A DNA stretch of 64,000 bases from Oligoflexales bacterium (GTDB lineage: Bacteria; Bdellovibrionota_B; Oligoflexia; Oligoflexales; RGVZ01), in the NCBI GenBank assembly GCA_947494335.1, contig CANLUT010000002.1:372001-436000 (forward strand). The letters run 5' to 3'. Position numbers and translations under genes: made by a program. Positions within the stretch are counted from its first letter, which is position 1; every line of letters starts with the position of its first letter. Positions 51,103 through 58,576 of the stretch are shown one piece after another. The notes beneath the pieces are model-generated. The model was not told the origin of the DNA. It made no database searches and saw nothing but the letters and a program-made list of their open reading frames with translations.

Positions 51103-52658
51103 TTCGCGTAGTCCACAAATTTGCTTTCGCGGATGACTGTAACCTTCACCTGTCCTGGGAAGGTCAGCTCTTGGCGCATCTTGTGGGCAATACTACTTGA
51201 AAGATCCATGACCTGCTGATCTGTCACCTGCATCGGATTAACGATGGCGTGGACTTCGCGACCGGCTTGAATAACGAACGCCTCGTTGATTCCGCCGAAA
51301 TCGCGAACGACTTTTTCCATGTCAGCTAGACGCTTCACGTAAGTTTCAAGGATTTCTTTTCTTGCTCCTGGGCGATTGCCAGAAAGACTGTTGGCTGCAT
51401 AAAGGACGACTGCGTATGGCGTTGCATTGTTGAGATCTTCTTGGTGATGCATGCGAATGGCTTCGACCACCTCGCTTGACTCTTGGTAGCGCTGACAGAA
51501 GTCTGCACCAATTTCAGAGTGATGACCTTCAGTTTCCTGGTCAACAGCTTTGCCGATGTCGTGGAGCAGTCCGCAGCGTTTGGCTTTCTTGACGTTTAAG
51601 CCCATTTCCCCTGCAATGATGCCGCAGATGTGCGCGGTTTCAATACTGTGTTGAAGGACACTTTGTTGTCCTGCAGTACGGTACTTAAGCTTACCGAGTG
51701 CCATGACAAGTTCTGGGTGGAGGTCAGTGATTCCTGTGTCAAAGCTAGCTTGCTCGCCTTGCTCGCGGATGACTAGATCAAACTCACTCATCACGCGCTT
51801 AACCGTCTCGTCAATACGAGCTGGATGAATGCGGCCATCTCCGATGAGACGCTCTATCGTAAGTTTTGCAACCTCGCGGCGAATAGGGTTAAAGCACGAG
51901 ATAATAACGGCTTCAGGTGTGTCGTCGATAATCAGGTCAACACCCGTGGATTGTTCAATAGCTCTGATGTTTCGTCCTTCACGGCCAATGATGCGGCCTT
52001 TCAGATCCTCACTAGGAAGCGCAACAACCGTGATCGTTGAGTCACTGACATACTCGCCACTGATACGCTGCACAGCAAGGCTGACTACAGCCTTCGCACG
52101 TTTGTCGGCTTCCTGCTTGGCGTCTGTTTCGATCTGGCGAATCATCTCCTGCGCGTCTTTTTTAGCCTGCGTTTCGAGGGACTTGATGAGCTCGCGCTTG
52201 GCCTCTTCTTGAGACATGTTGGCGATGGTCTCAAGGGTTTTACGGCTGCTTTCAAGAACTGTTTCGCACTCAACGCTTAGTTTTTGATAGTGCTGCTCTT
52301 CCGCCTGAGCCTTCTTGGTTAGTGACTCGAGCTCTTGTTCTCTGCGGTCAAGCTGACCGAGCTTTTTCTCGAGAGTGTCCTCACGAGACTTTAACTTCTG
52401 CTCAAGCTTATTGATCTCGCTGCGGCGCTGCTTGGCTTCTTCTTCAAATGTATGACGTGATTTTCGACTATCTTCTTTAGCTTCGCGTAGAGCGCCCTTA
52501 ACCATGTCGTCGGCTTCTCGGCGTGCTTCATCAAGAACTCGCTGGGATTCTAATCTTGCATTTTCAAATGCCTGCGTTAGTTGTTTTTTGTGTAGAACGA
52601 ATCCAATGAACAGCATCCCGATGAGGGCGCCAATGATGACAACTAAAAGTGTGGTCAA
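51099..52658 (-). CDS. rny: ribonuclease Y
   Basis: The start is probably the TTG at 52656-52658, which has GGAGGAT eight bases upstream; an in-frame GTG at 52671-52673 lies over the ribosome site. The 519-residue product has an N-terminal membrane helix, a long coiled coil (about 25-200), a KH domain with GRIIGREGRNIRAIE (about 225-240) and an HD domain with LLHDIGKAVDQE (about 365). It starts mRNA decay by endonucleolytic cleavage at the inner membrane. The stop overlaps the ymdB start. A leader with a terminator-like hairpin lies upstream. Confidence 0.95.
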   Translation of the reverse strand: MTTLLVVIIGALIGMLFIGFVLHKKQLTQAFENARLESQRVLDEARREADDMVKGALREAKEDSRKSRHTFEEEAKQRRSEINKLEQKLKSREDTLEKKLGQLDRREQELESLTKKAQAEEQHYQKLSVECETVLESSRKTLETIANMSQEEAKRELIKSLETQAKKDAQEMIRQIETDAKQEADKRAKAVVSLAVQRISGEYVSDSTITVVALPSEDLKGRIIGREGRNIRAIEQSTGVDLIIDDTPEAVIISCFNPIRREVAKLTIERLIGDGRIHPARIDETVKRVMSEFDLVIREQGEQASFDTGITDLHPELVMALGKLKYRTAGQQSVLQHSIETAHICGIIAGEMGLNVKKAKRCGLLHDIGKAVDQETEGHHSEIGADFCQRYQESSEVVEAIRMHHQEDLNNATPYAVVLYAANSLSGNRPGARKEILETYVKRLADMEKVVRDFGGINEAFVIQAGREVHAIVNPMQVTDQQVMDLSSSIAHKMRQELTFPGQVKVTVIRESKFVDYAK

Positions 52659-52672
52659 CGTTATATCCTCCA

Positions 52673-52693
52673 CGTCAGCGAAATCGACTGACG
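52673..52693 (-). promoter_or_regulatory. hairpin next to the rny ribosome-binding site
   Basis: CGTCAG/CTGACG six-base-pair stem with a nine-base loop in the rny leader, ending one base before the GGAGG (52667-52671). Its position could let it mask or expose the ribosome site. Confidence 0.45.
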
Positions 52694-52714
52694 CTTATAA
52701 TTAAAAATATCAAA

Positions 52715-52737
52715 AACCCATGCGACTTGCGTGGGTT
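52715..52737 (-). terminator. terminator-like hairpin in the rny leader
   Basis: AACCCA/TGGGTT stem with an inner GC pair, followed on the minus strand by TTTTTGATATTTTT. It lies between the putative rny promoter and the gene, so it would act as an attenuator rather than as the end of pal. The stem is only moderately stable (one mismatch). Confidence 0.5.
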
Positions 52738-52746
52738 AGATTAGAC

Positions 52747-52776
52747 ATCATAACCCTAAGCTAGCTCCTTGGTAAA
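52747..52776 (-). promoter_or_regulatory. likely rny promoter
   Basis: On the minus strand TTTACC (52771-52776) and TATGAT (52747-52752) are separated by 18 bases. The transcript would start near 52740, giving an 80-base leader before the rny TTG with both hairpins described here. Confidence 0.45.
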
Positions 52777-52808
52777 CGGCAAATCGTTCTCAGGCTGGAT
52801 AAACAAAT

Positions 52809-52872
52809 AGGCCCTTCGCTTCATCCCAAACCCTGGCTGGTAATGCCATTGGGGGACGTAAACGAAGGGCCT
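52809..52872. terminator. compound hairpin between pal and rny
   Basis: A perfect ten-base-pair outer stem (AGGCCCTTCG/CGAAGGGCCT) encloses a five-base CCCAA/TTGGG and a four-base TGGC/GCCA helix. On the minus strand it follows the pal stop by about 36 bases and ends in ATTTGTTT, a weak T run; it is probably the pal terminator, perhaps with other roles. Confidence 0.55.
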
Positions 52873-52908
52873 TTTAACGGTCCTAACGAGTCTTAAGAAC
52901 CTTAAATC

Positions 52909-53397
52909 TTAGTTCTTTGTAACAACAAACTCTGCACGGCGGTTTTTAGCCCATGCTTCTTCAGTGTGGCCTTGAACTACTGGCTTTTCTTCGCCGTAGC
53001 TGATTGTCGATAGGCGGGCGCCTTCTACACCGAGTTGAGCAATGAAGTTCTTAACGGACTGTGCACGGCGCTCACCAAGTGCAAGGTTATATTCAACAGT
53101 TCCGCGCTCATCGCAGTGACCTTCGATCTGAACAACAGCGCTCTTGTTTGCTTTAAGAGCCTCTGCCATTGCTGTGAGAGTCGATTGAGCTTCCGGGCTT
53201 AGGGTGTAATCGTCAAAACCAAAGTAAATGGGAGCGTTGCTTAGCTCTGCACTTCCAGCGGAACCGCTTGGAGAAGCAGGAGTTTCAGATGATGCGGATG
53301 CGGATACTGGCTCAGCAGCCTTCTTTTTGTCGTCTGTACAGCTTGTTCCAAGAACGAGAAGCAGGGCGGTAATCGACAATGTGGACTTCAATAGCAT
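52909..53397 (-). CDS. pal: peptidoglycan-associated lipoprotein (OmpA family)
   Basis: The ATG at 53395-53397 has GAGGAG seven bases upstream. The 162-residue product has a lipoprotein signal peptide with LGTSC (Cys about 20), a Ser/Ala/Pro linker (to about 52), and an OmpA C-terminal domain: IYFGFDDYTLSPEA, VQIEGHCDERGTVEYNLALGERRA and ISYGEEKPV. The Asp and Arg that bind meso-DAP are present. It tethers the outer membrane to murein. The partner Tol genes are not adjacent; the ExbB/ExbD cluster at the start of the window is on the same strand but far away. Confidence 0.93.
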   Translation of the reverse strand: MLLKSTLSITALLLVLGTSCTDDKKKAAEPVSASASSETPASPSGSAGSAELSNAPIYFGFDDYTLSPEAQSTLTAMAEALKANKSAVVQIEGHCDERGTVEYNLALGERRAQSVKNFIAQLGVEGARLSTISYGEEKPVVQGHTEEAWAKNRRAEFVVTKN

Positions 53398-53507
53398 CGG
53401 GTGTCTCCTCATTTAAGACTCATTGGTTTTTGTGGAGTGCAACAGCGTCGCAATGCTTGCGAGCGTGTTTGACAATCCTGATGAAAATAATGTGCCTAGC
53501 ATTCTGG

Positions 53508-53532
53508 AAAAATGCAAGCCCCTCGTGGGCTT
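53508..53532 (-). terminator. rho-independent terminator after mpl
   Basis: On the minus strand AAGCCC/GGGCTT (six base pairs, five-base loop) is followed within three bases by five T (53508-53512). It ends the ldcA-mpl transcript before pal. Confidence 0.7.
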
Positions 53533-53545
53533 AGGCGCAAGCTGC

Positions 53546-55012
53546 CTAAACTCTAACCTTGTCTTTTAATGCGTCCAAAAGTTTGTACTGGATGCCGGAA
53601 AAACTGCCAGCAGACATGAAAATCACGGCATCTCCGGAACCAATGCTTTCGATCATTTTACTCAAGAGGTCATCGTTTGAGTTGAAGGCGTGGGCTTTGG
53701 CGCCGATTTCTCCGGCAAGGGCAACAGTGTTCATTCTTTGATCAGCAGGGATGCGCTTATCCTCAGGGCATGGGCCGATGTAGACGGCATCGGCAAGGCC
53801 GAGCTTTTTCACGTAGTCTTTTTGGAAGGTGTTGCGGCGACTTGTTGCGTTTTTGGGTTCAAAGGCAACGTGTAATCGGCGTTTTGGGTAGACGGCTTTG
53901 AATCCTTCGATCACCAAGCCGACGGCCGTCGGGTGATGGGCGAAGTCTTCAAAGACATCTATGTCACCGGCATGGCCCAAGTGATCGAGGCGTCGCGCAA
54001 CACTTTTAAAGCTGGCGATGGCATTGGCAATTTGCTGACCCGTGACTTTTTTAATAAAGCCACCTTGCGCCAAACTTTCGATGGTGGCCACCACTTGCGT
54101 GATGTTTGCAAGCATGTGAATCCCAGAAAGCGTGGTCTCAATCTTGATATCTCCAAGGGACTTGGTGTGAATGACGGCTTCCCAAATTTGGGTACCGCGG
54201 TTTTTTTCGCGAGCAGCCCACTGACCAAGACAAACATCGGCTGATTTATCTTTGCCGGTGGTCGATACCTTAATCAAACGAGCTTTTGGCTTAATGCGGT
54301 TAAAGATATTTTTTACGCGCGGGTCATCCCAGTTTGCCATGATAGATCCATCGCCTGGGACAAGCTGGGCGACAGCATCAAACTGGGCTTCAATGGCTTC
54401 AACGCTAGCGTAGATATCGGCGTGATCATACTCAATGTTGTTAATGATCAGATGATGAGGATGATAGTGAAGAAACTTTGGTCCCTTGTCGAAAAAGGCC
54501 GTGTCGTATTCGTCACCCTCAATGACAAAGGTCTTTCCGCGTCCAAGGCGAAAGCTTCGCGGGAAGTTATGCGGGATGCCACCGATGACAAAGCCTGGAT
54601 CTCCTCCTAACTCGTTCAGAACGTGCGCCGTCAGAGATGACGTTGTGGTCTTGCCATGAGTCCCAGTGACAACAACACCAACGCGTTTTGATAGAAATTC
54701 ATCACCTGTCAGTTTAGGAAAGCTCGTGTAAGGAACGCCACTTCGAAGGAGTGCCTCGAGCTCTACGTGGCCCCTGGACAAAGCATTGGCGACCACAACT
54801 AAGTCTGGTTTTTCCGACGTAAAGTTTTCAGCAGAGTAGGGTGTCTTTACCGGGATTTTAAGTTCTTCAAGCATGGTGGACATTGGAGGATACATCGCAT
54901 TATCGCTTCCGATCACGCGAAAACCTGCCTCCTGACAAAGCCCGGCAACTGCCGCCATACCTGTGCCGCCAATGCCCATAAAATAAATGGTCGAGCCTTT
55001 TTTTAGTTCCAT
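53546..55012 (-). CDS. mpl: UDP-N-acetylmuramate:L-Ala-gamma-D-Glu-meso-DAP ligase
   Basis: A Mur-ligase family protein of 488 residues. Landmarks are IYFMGIGGTGMAA (N-terminal UDP site), VTGTHGKTTTSSL (P loop, about 105), EGDEYDTAFFDKGPKF, a Mpl/MurC-type sequence, and HHPTAV, the family His. It ligates murein tripeptide to UDP-MurNAc, recycling peptide from the cell wall. It starts at the ATG at 55010-55012. The LD-carboxypeptidase gene lies directly upstream and overlaps slightly on an alternative start, so the pair forms a murein-recycling operon. Confidence 0.92.
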   Translation of the reverse strand: MELKKGSTIYFMGIGGTGMAAVAGLCQEAGFRVIGSDNAMYPPMSTMLEELKIPVKTPYSAENFTSEKPDLVVVANALSRGHVELEALLRSGVPYTSFPKLTGDEFLSKRVGVVVTGTHGKTTTSSLTAHVLNELGGDPGFVIGGIPHNFPRSFRLGRGKTFVIEGDEYDTAFFDKGPKFLHYHPHHLIINNIEYDHADIYASVEAIEAQFDAVAQLVPGDGSIMANWDDPRVKNIFNRIKPKARLIKVSTTGKDKSADVCLGQWAAREKNRGTQIWEAVIHTKSLGDIKIETTLSGIHMLANITQVVATIESLAQGGFIKKVTGQQIANAIASFKSVARRLDHLGHAGDIDVFEDFAHHPTAVGLVIEGFKAVYPKRRLHVAFEPKNATSRRNTFQKDYVKKLGLADAVYIGPCPEDKRIPADQRMNTVALAGEIGAKAHAFNSNDDLLSKMIESIGSGDAVIFMSAGSFSGIQYKLLDALKDKVRV

Positions 55013-55025
55013 GACACGATGACCC

Positions 55026-55919
55026 TTATGTGACAAGTGAACCTGTGGTCCACGTAAGTTTTCCATTTCTGATGATGCCTTGAGAGCCTAAGACAATCGG
55101 GAAATTCGGAGCGATATGACCGAAGTCGTTTGATGCAAACGTCGGTAGTCTATAGCGCTCAAATACTTCATTAAGAAGGACGGGTGCCGAGTCTGGAAGA
55201 TCGCCTCCAAGATCGGTAAAGGCTCCCAAGAGAAGACCTTTAACTCCCTTGAAAAGTCCAGCTTGTTGCCACTGGTTTAGCATCCGGATGATGCGCCCGG
55301 GGTTTTCTCCGATATCTTCAAAGTAAAGAATGTGACCAGCCAAAGTTTTTGGAAGATAGCGCGTACCAATGAGAGACGTCAGTACAGATAGGCAGCCTCC
55401 AAATAAAAAACCTTCAGCCTTGGCGGTGCTTGCTCCAACGGGAGTTGCTGTCAGGGAGCCTGAGTTTTTTTGACCGCGCAAAAGTGTGAACAATTCATTG
55501 ACGTCAGAGTCACCCGATTTTTTCCAAGTTGTTGTAGCAGGCATGGGGGCATGCACCGATTGACGGCCGGTGATCGCGTAGAGTGCAGACTGTACGGCAC
55601 AGACATCGCTGAATCCGATAATTGGTTTTATTTTGGCCTTGGCGACTTGGTCCCACGGCACGAGGTCCAACAGATCACTGGCGCCGTAGCCGCCCCTAGC
55701 CCACATGACGGCGTCGCTTTCCTCTTCAAGAAAGGCCTGATTCAGCGCCGCTGAGCGTGCCCCAACGCTTCCAGCCGTCCACGTCCAGTCTTTATTGGGA
55801 GCAAGGTCCTCAAAAATGACTTTAAATCCTGCCGCCTCGAGTTCGCGTATGCGGCCCGTCAAAAGCCCGTCACGGTCAAGGCTTGATGCTTTTATGATCC
55901 GAATGGTTCTCACGTCCAT
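55026..55919 (-). CDS. ldcA: LD-carboxypeptidase (S66 family)
   Basis: A 297-residue S66 peptidase. The catalytic Ser lies in WARGGYGASDLL (nucleophile region, about residues 73-84), with IGFSDVCAVQSALY, the Glu in LFGGCLSVLTSLIGT and the His in FGHIAPNFP near the C-terminus. It removes the terminal D-Ala from murein tetrapeptide; the resulting tripeptide is the Mpl substrate. The two genes are adjacent and codirectional. The ATG at 55917-55919 has GGGAG 12 bases upstream, a little far. Confidence 0.9.
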   Translation of the reverse strand: MDVRTIRIIKASSLDRDGLLTGRIRELEAAGFKVIFEDLAPNKDWTWTAGSVGARSAALNQAFLEEESDAVMWARGGYGASDLLDLVPWDQVAKAKIKPIIGFSDVCAVQSALYAITGRQSVHAPMPATTTWKKSGDSDVNELFTLLRGQKNSGSLTATPVGASTAKAEGFLFGGCLSVLTSLIGTRYLPKTLAGHILYFEDIGENPGRIIRMLNQWQQAGLFKGVKGLLLGAFTDLGGDLPDSAPVLLNEVFERYRLPTFASNDFGHIAPNFPIVLGSQGIIRNGKLTWTTGSLVT

Positions 55920-56028
55920 GTGAAAACAAATCTCCCAAATGACGGCCGTTTTGTGAAATAATGGGCCGAAATGTTGAATGGCCTAAATATTGGCCAAGGC
56001 CTTATTGTACCAAAATTGGATCTGATTC

Positions 56029-57153
56029 ATGGCATATAAATTTGATTGTCGATATTTCAATGGCTACAAGCCCTGTCAGTTTAAGAGACCGTGTGATGGC
56101 TGTGACCAGTATGCCCCTGTGGCAACGAGGGTCTGCATTGTTTCTTTGGAGGCCTTAGGTGCGGTTCTTAGGTCTACAGTCCTTTTGGAACCCATTCGTA
56201 AAAAATATCCGAAGGCCCATGTAACATGGATCACATATCCATCTGCCAAAGCATTGCTTGAGCATAATCATGAAATCGATCGCTTGATCCTGGTGGATGG
56301 AAAAAACAGCCAACTGCTCGATCATCTCGAGTTTGATGTGCTGATGGCGGTGGATAAGAGTCTTGAAGCAGGATCTCTGGCTGAGCGCATCAAAGCCAAA
56401 GTTAAATATGGATTTGGCCTAGCTCCCGAAGGTTACATTCGGCCATTTAACAAAGAAGCACACTATCAGTTCGATGTCGGACTGGATGATCATTTGAAGT
56501 TTAAAGTAAACCAAAAGCCAGAGACTCAGCAGATCACCGAGTCGATGGCGATGCCTTGGACTAGAAGTGAATATATTTTGGATTTAACGGCAGAAGAAAA
56601 AGCTGAGGTTACACGCCGAAGACAAAAGATTCTGCAACCAGATACCAAAGGAATCATCGGCTATAACACGGGATGCAGTCTGCTCTATCCATACAAAAAA
56701 TTTACGGTTGAGCGCGGCATTGAGGTTATTGCCGAGTGGCGTAAGCGCTTTCCTGACTACACGATTGCACTGCTTGGTGGTCGCGAAGACACCGAGCGCC
56801 AGGAACAAATGAAGGCAGCCTTTGCCTATGATTCGCGAGTGGTCAACACGCCAACAAGTGACGGTCTTCGTAGTGGCATGTTATGGATGGCGACCTCTGA
56901 TATGGTGCTTTCAGGGTGCTCGCTTGGCATGCACATTGCGATCGCCTTAAAAAAGCACGTCATTGCATGGTTTGGCGTGAGTTGTTTGCAGGAGGTAGAC
57001 CTTTATGACCGCGGCGTTCGCCTGCAGTCAGACGTCTCTTGTTCTCCATGTTGGCGCAAAAGCTGTAACAACGAACCAAAATGCTATGACCGTGTTGATC
57101 CTAAACTCATTGCTGACGAGACGGCAAAAATTCTTAGGGAGCTTGAGCGATGA
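56029..57153 (+). CDS. glycosyltransferase family 9 (heptosyltransferase-like)
   Basis: A 374-residue GT9 protein. Family marks include ALGAVLRSTVLLEPIRKKYP (about 43-62), the C-terminal GGREDTERQ, and SGCSLGMHIAIALKKHVIAWFG, the donor-binding region. GT9 enzymes usually move ADP-heptose to the LPS inner core. Before the fold lie four Cys at about residues 7, 16, 22 and 25 (FDCRYF, PCQFKRPC, GC), and the C-terminus has more Cys (SCSPCWRKSCNNEPKC), so a metal site is possible. It overlaps murF by an ATGA. Confidence 0.83.
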   Translation: MAYKFDCRYFNGYKPCQFKRPCDGCDQYAPVATRVCIVSLEALGAVLRSTVLLEPIRKKYPKAHVTWITYPSAKALLEHNHEIDRLILVDGKNSQLLDHLEFDVLMAVDKSLEAGSLAERIKAKVKYGFGLAPEGYIRPFNKEAHYQFDVGLDDHLKFKVNQKPETQQITESMAMPWTRSEYILDLTAEEKAEVTRRRQKILQPDTKGIIGYNTGCSLLYPYKKFTVERGIEVIAEWRKRFPDYTIALLGGREDTERQEQMKAAFAYDSRVVNTPTSDGLRSGMLWMATSDMVLSGCSLGMHIAIALKKHVIAWFGVSCLQEVDLYDRGVRLQSDVSCSPCWRKSCNNEPKCYDRVDPKLIADETAKILRELER

Positions 57154-58565
57154 CAATCGATCACTTTAAGCTTACAAGTGGCTTTGTTCGTGACGCACTG
57201 CGCGGCAAGTCCAAAACAATTACCCAGTCCTTTGATCCAGCAAGGCTGATTCACAAAGTTTCAACTGATTCACGGTCGGTTGGACATGGTGATCTATTTG
57301 TCGCTTTAAAAGGTGATGCGTTTGATGGCCATGACTTTATCACTCAGGCTGTCAATAAGGGCGTTGTTGGGGTGATCTGTGAGAAATATCCTTCAGATGC
57401 TAAGCAAGAAGGCATTGATATTTTCCTTGTCGAGAATTCCTTAGAGTCGTTTCGGTTACTTGCAAGGCATTGGCGCGAGGTCGTTGATCCAACAGTTGTT
57501 GCCGTAGCAGGAAGTGTTGGCAAAACTACGACCAAAGACATGCTGGCAGCGATCTTGTCGGCGAAGTTTAAAAATCTTATTTGGACCAAAGGCAGTCAAA
57601 ACGGCTTTGTAGGCTTGCCCATGACTTTGATGGATATCAAAGCTGACACAGAGGCAGCGGTCATTGAGGTGGGGATTGATGCTCCAGGAGCCATGATCCA
57701 GCATATTGATGTTGTGCGACCTGAAATTTCTTTAGTCACTGCCATTTCTGAAGAGCACTTGGAGTGGTTAAAAGATTTAGAGACGATTGCCAGTGAAGAA
57801 AATCTCATTCTTGAAGAAACAGCGAAAGCTGGAGGCACAAGCATCATTAATCTTGATGATCCATGGATTAAGCCTTTAATGCACTCGATTAAAGCCCACG
57901 GAAAAGTTGGCTTTACGCTTGGCGGTGTCGCCGGACCTCACACAGTTGCCGGCAAACTTCAGGGTAACACGCTCAAAGTAGAAGGCCTTGGGCGGGAATC
58001 ATTTTCCATAAAATGCCCGCTTCCTGGAGAGCATAATGCGCGCAACTTACTCGGCGCCATTACAGCGGCCCTAGTCCTTGGCGTGACCCCTGATGAGATC
58101 GACGAAGGTTTAGCAGGATTTGTCTCAAGTGGTGGGCGCAGTCAGATGGAGTCGCTGGCTAGTGGAGGCAAAGTGCTGTGTGACTTTTATAACGCAAATC
58201 CTGCGAGCATGCGCGCAGCCTTTGATGTGGCAAAAAACTTTCGCGCCAATAAAGGCGCCCTCTGGCTTTGTCTTGGCGACATGAAAGAATTGGGTGCCGC
58301 TGAAGAGGCGCTTCACCGCGGTCTTGCTCAGGATATTAAAGATCTTGGCGCGAACGTTCGTGTCTTATTATTTGGCGAGCGAATGAAGTGGCTTGGCTCT
58401 GAACTTAGAAGAATAGCCCCCGCTATTTTTGTGAAAGATTTTGATAAGATTGAATCCTTGGCCGCAGATCTTCGCGCAGGTTTCAAGGCAGACGACTTTG
58501 CTTTGATCAAAGGATCGCGCTCCATGAAGATGGAAAAGGTTTGGGAAGTGCTAAAGGCCAAATGA
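57150..58565 (+). CDS. murF: UDP-MurNAc-tripeptide--D-alanyl-D-alanine ligase
   Basis: A Mur ligase of 471 residues, a usual MurF length. The P loop is VAGSVGKTTTKDML (about 117-130); STDSRSVGHGDLFVALKG at the N-terminus and GEHNARNLLGAITAAL mid-protein are MurF-type. FYNANPASMRAAF near the C-terminus is the DxYNANPxSMxAA motif that binds the tripeptide. It adds D-Ala-D-Ala to UDP-MurNAc-tripeptide in the cytoplasm. It overlaps the GT9 gene and ends 11 bases before the convergent LtaS-like gene. Confidence 0.95.
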   Translation: MTIDHFKLTSGFVRDALRGKSKTITQSFDPARLIHKVSTDSRSVGHGDLFVALKGDAFDGHDFITQAVNKGVVGVICEKYPSDAKQEGIDIFLVENSLESFRLLARHWREVVDPTVVAVAGSVGKTTTKDMLAAILSAKFKNLIWTKGSQNGFVGLPMTLMDIKADTEAAVIEVGIDAPGAMIQHIDVVRPEISLVTAISEEHLEWLKDLETIASEENLILEETAKAGGTSIINLDDPWIKPLMHSIKAHGKVGFTLGGVAGPHTVAGKLQGNTLKVEGLGRESFSIKCPLPGEHNARNLLGAITAALVLGVTPDEIDEGLAGFVSSGGRSQMESLASGGKVLCDFYNANPASMRAAFDVAKNFRANKGALWLCLGDMKELGAAEEALHRGLAQDIKDLGANVRVLLFGERMKWLGSELRRIAPAIFVKDFDKIESLAADLRAGFKADDFALIKGSRSMKMEKVWEVLKAK

Positions 58566-58576
58566 TTTTGGCTAAC

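Noticed and set aside
52740-52908. 6S RNA (ssrS) between pal and rny
   Set aside because: In some bacteria 6S RNA sits near this locus, but I could not trace its long paired rod or central bubble. The hairpins are better described as terminator, leader and promoter elements.
53531-53549. TTAGGC/GCCTAA palindrome at the end of mpl
   Set aside because: It overlaps the mpl stop codon and has no T run of its own; the neighbouring AAGCCC/GGGCTT hairpin is the better terminator.
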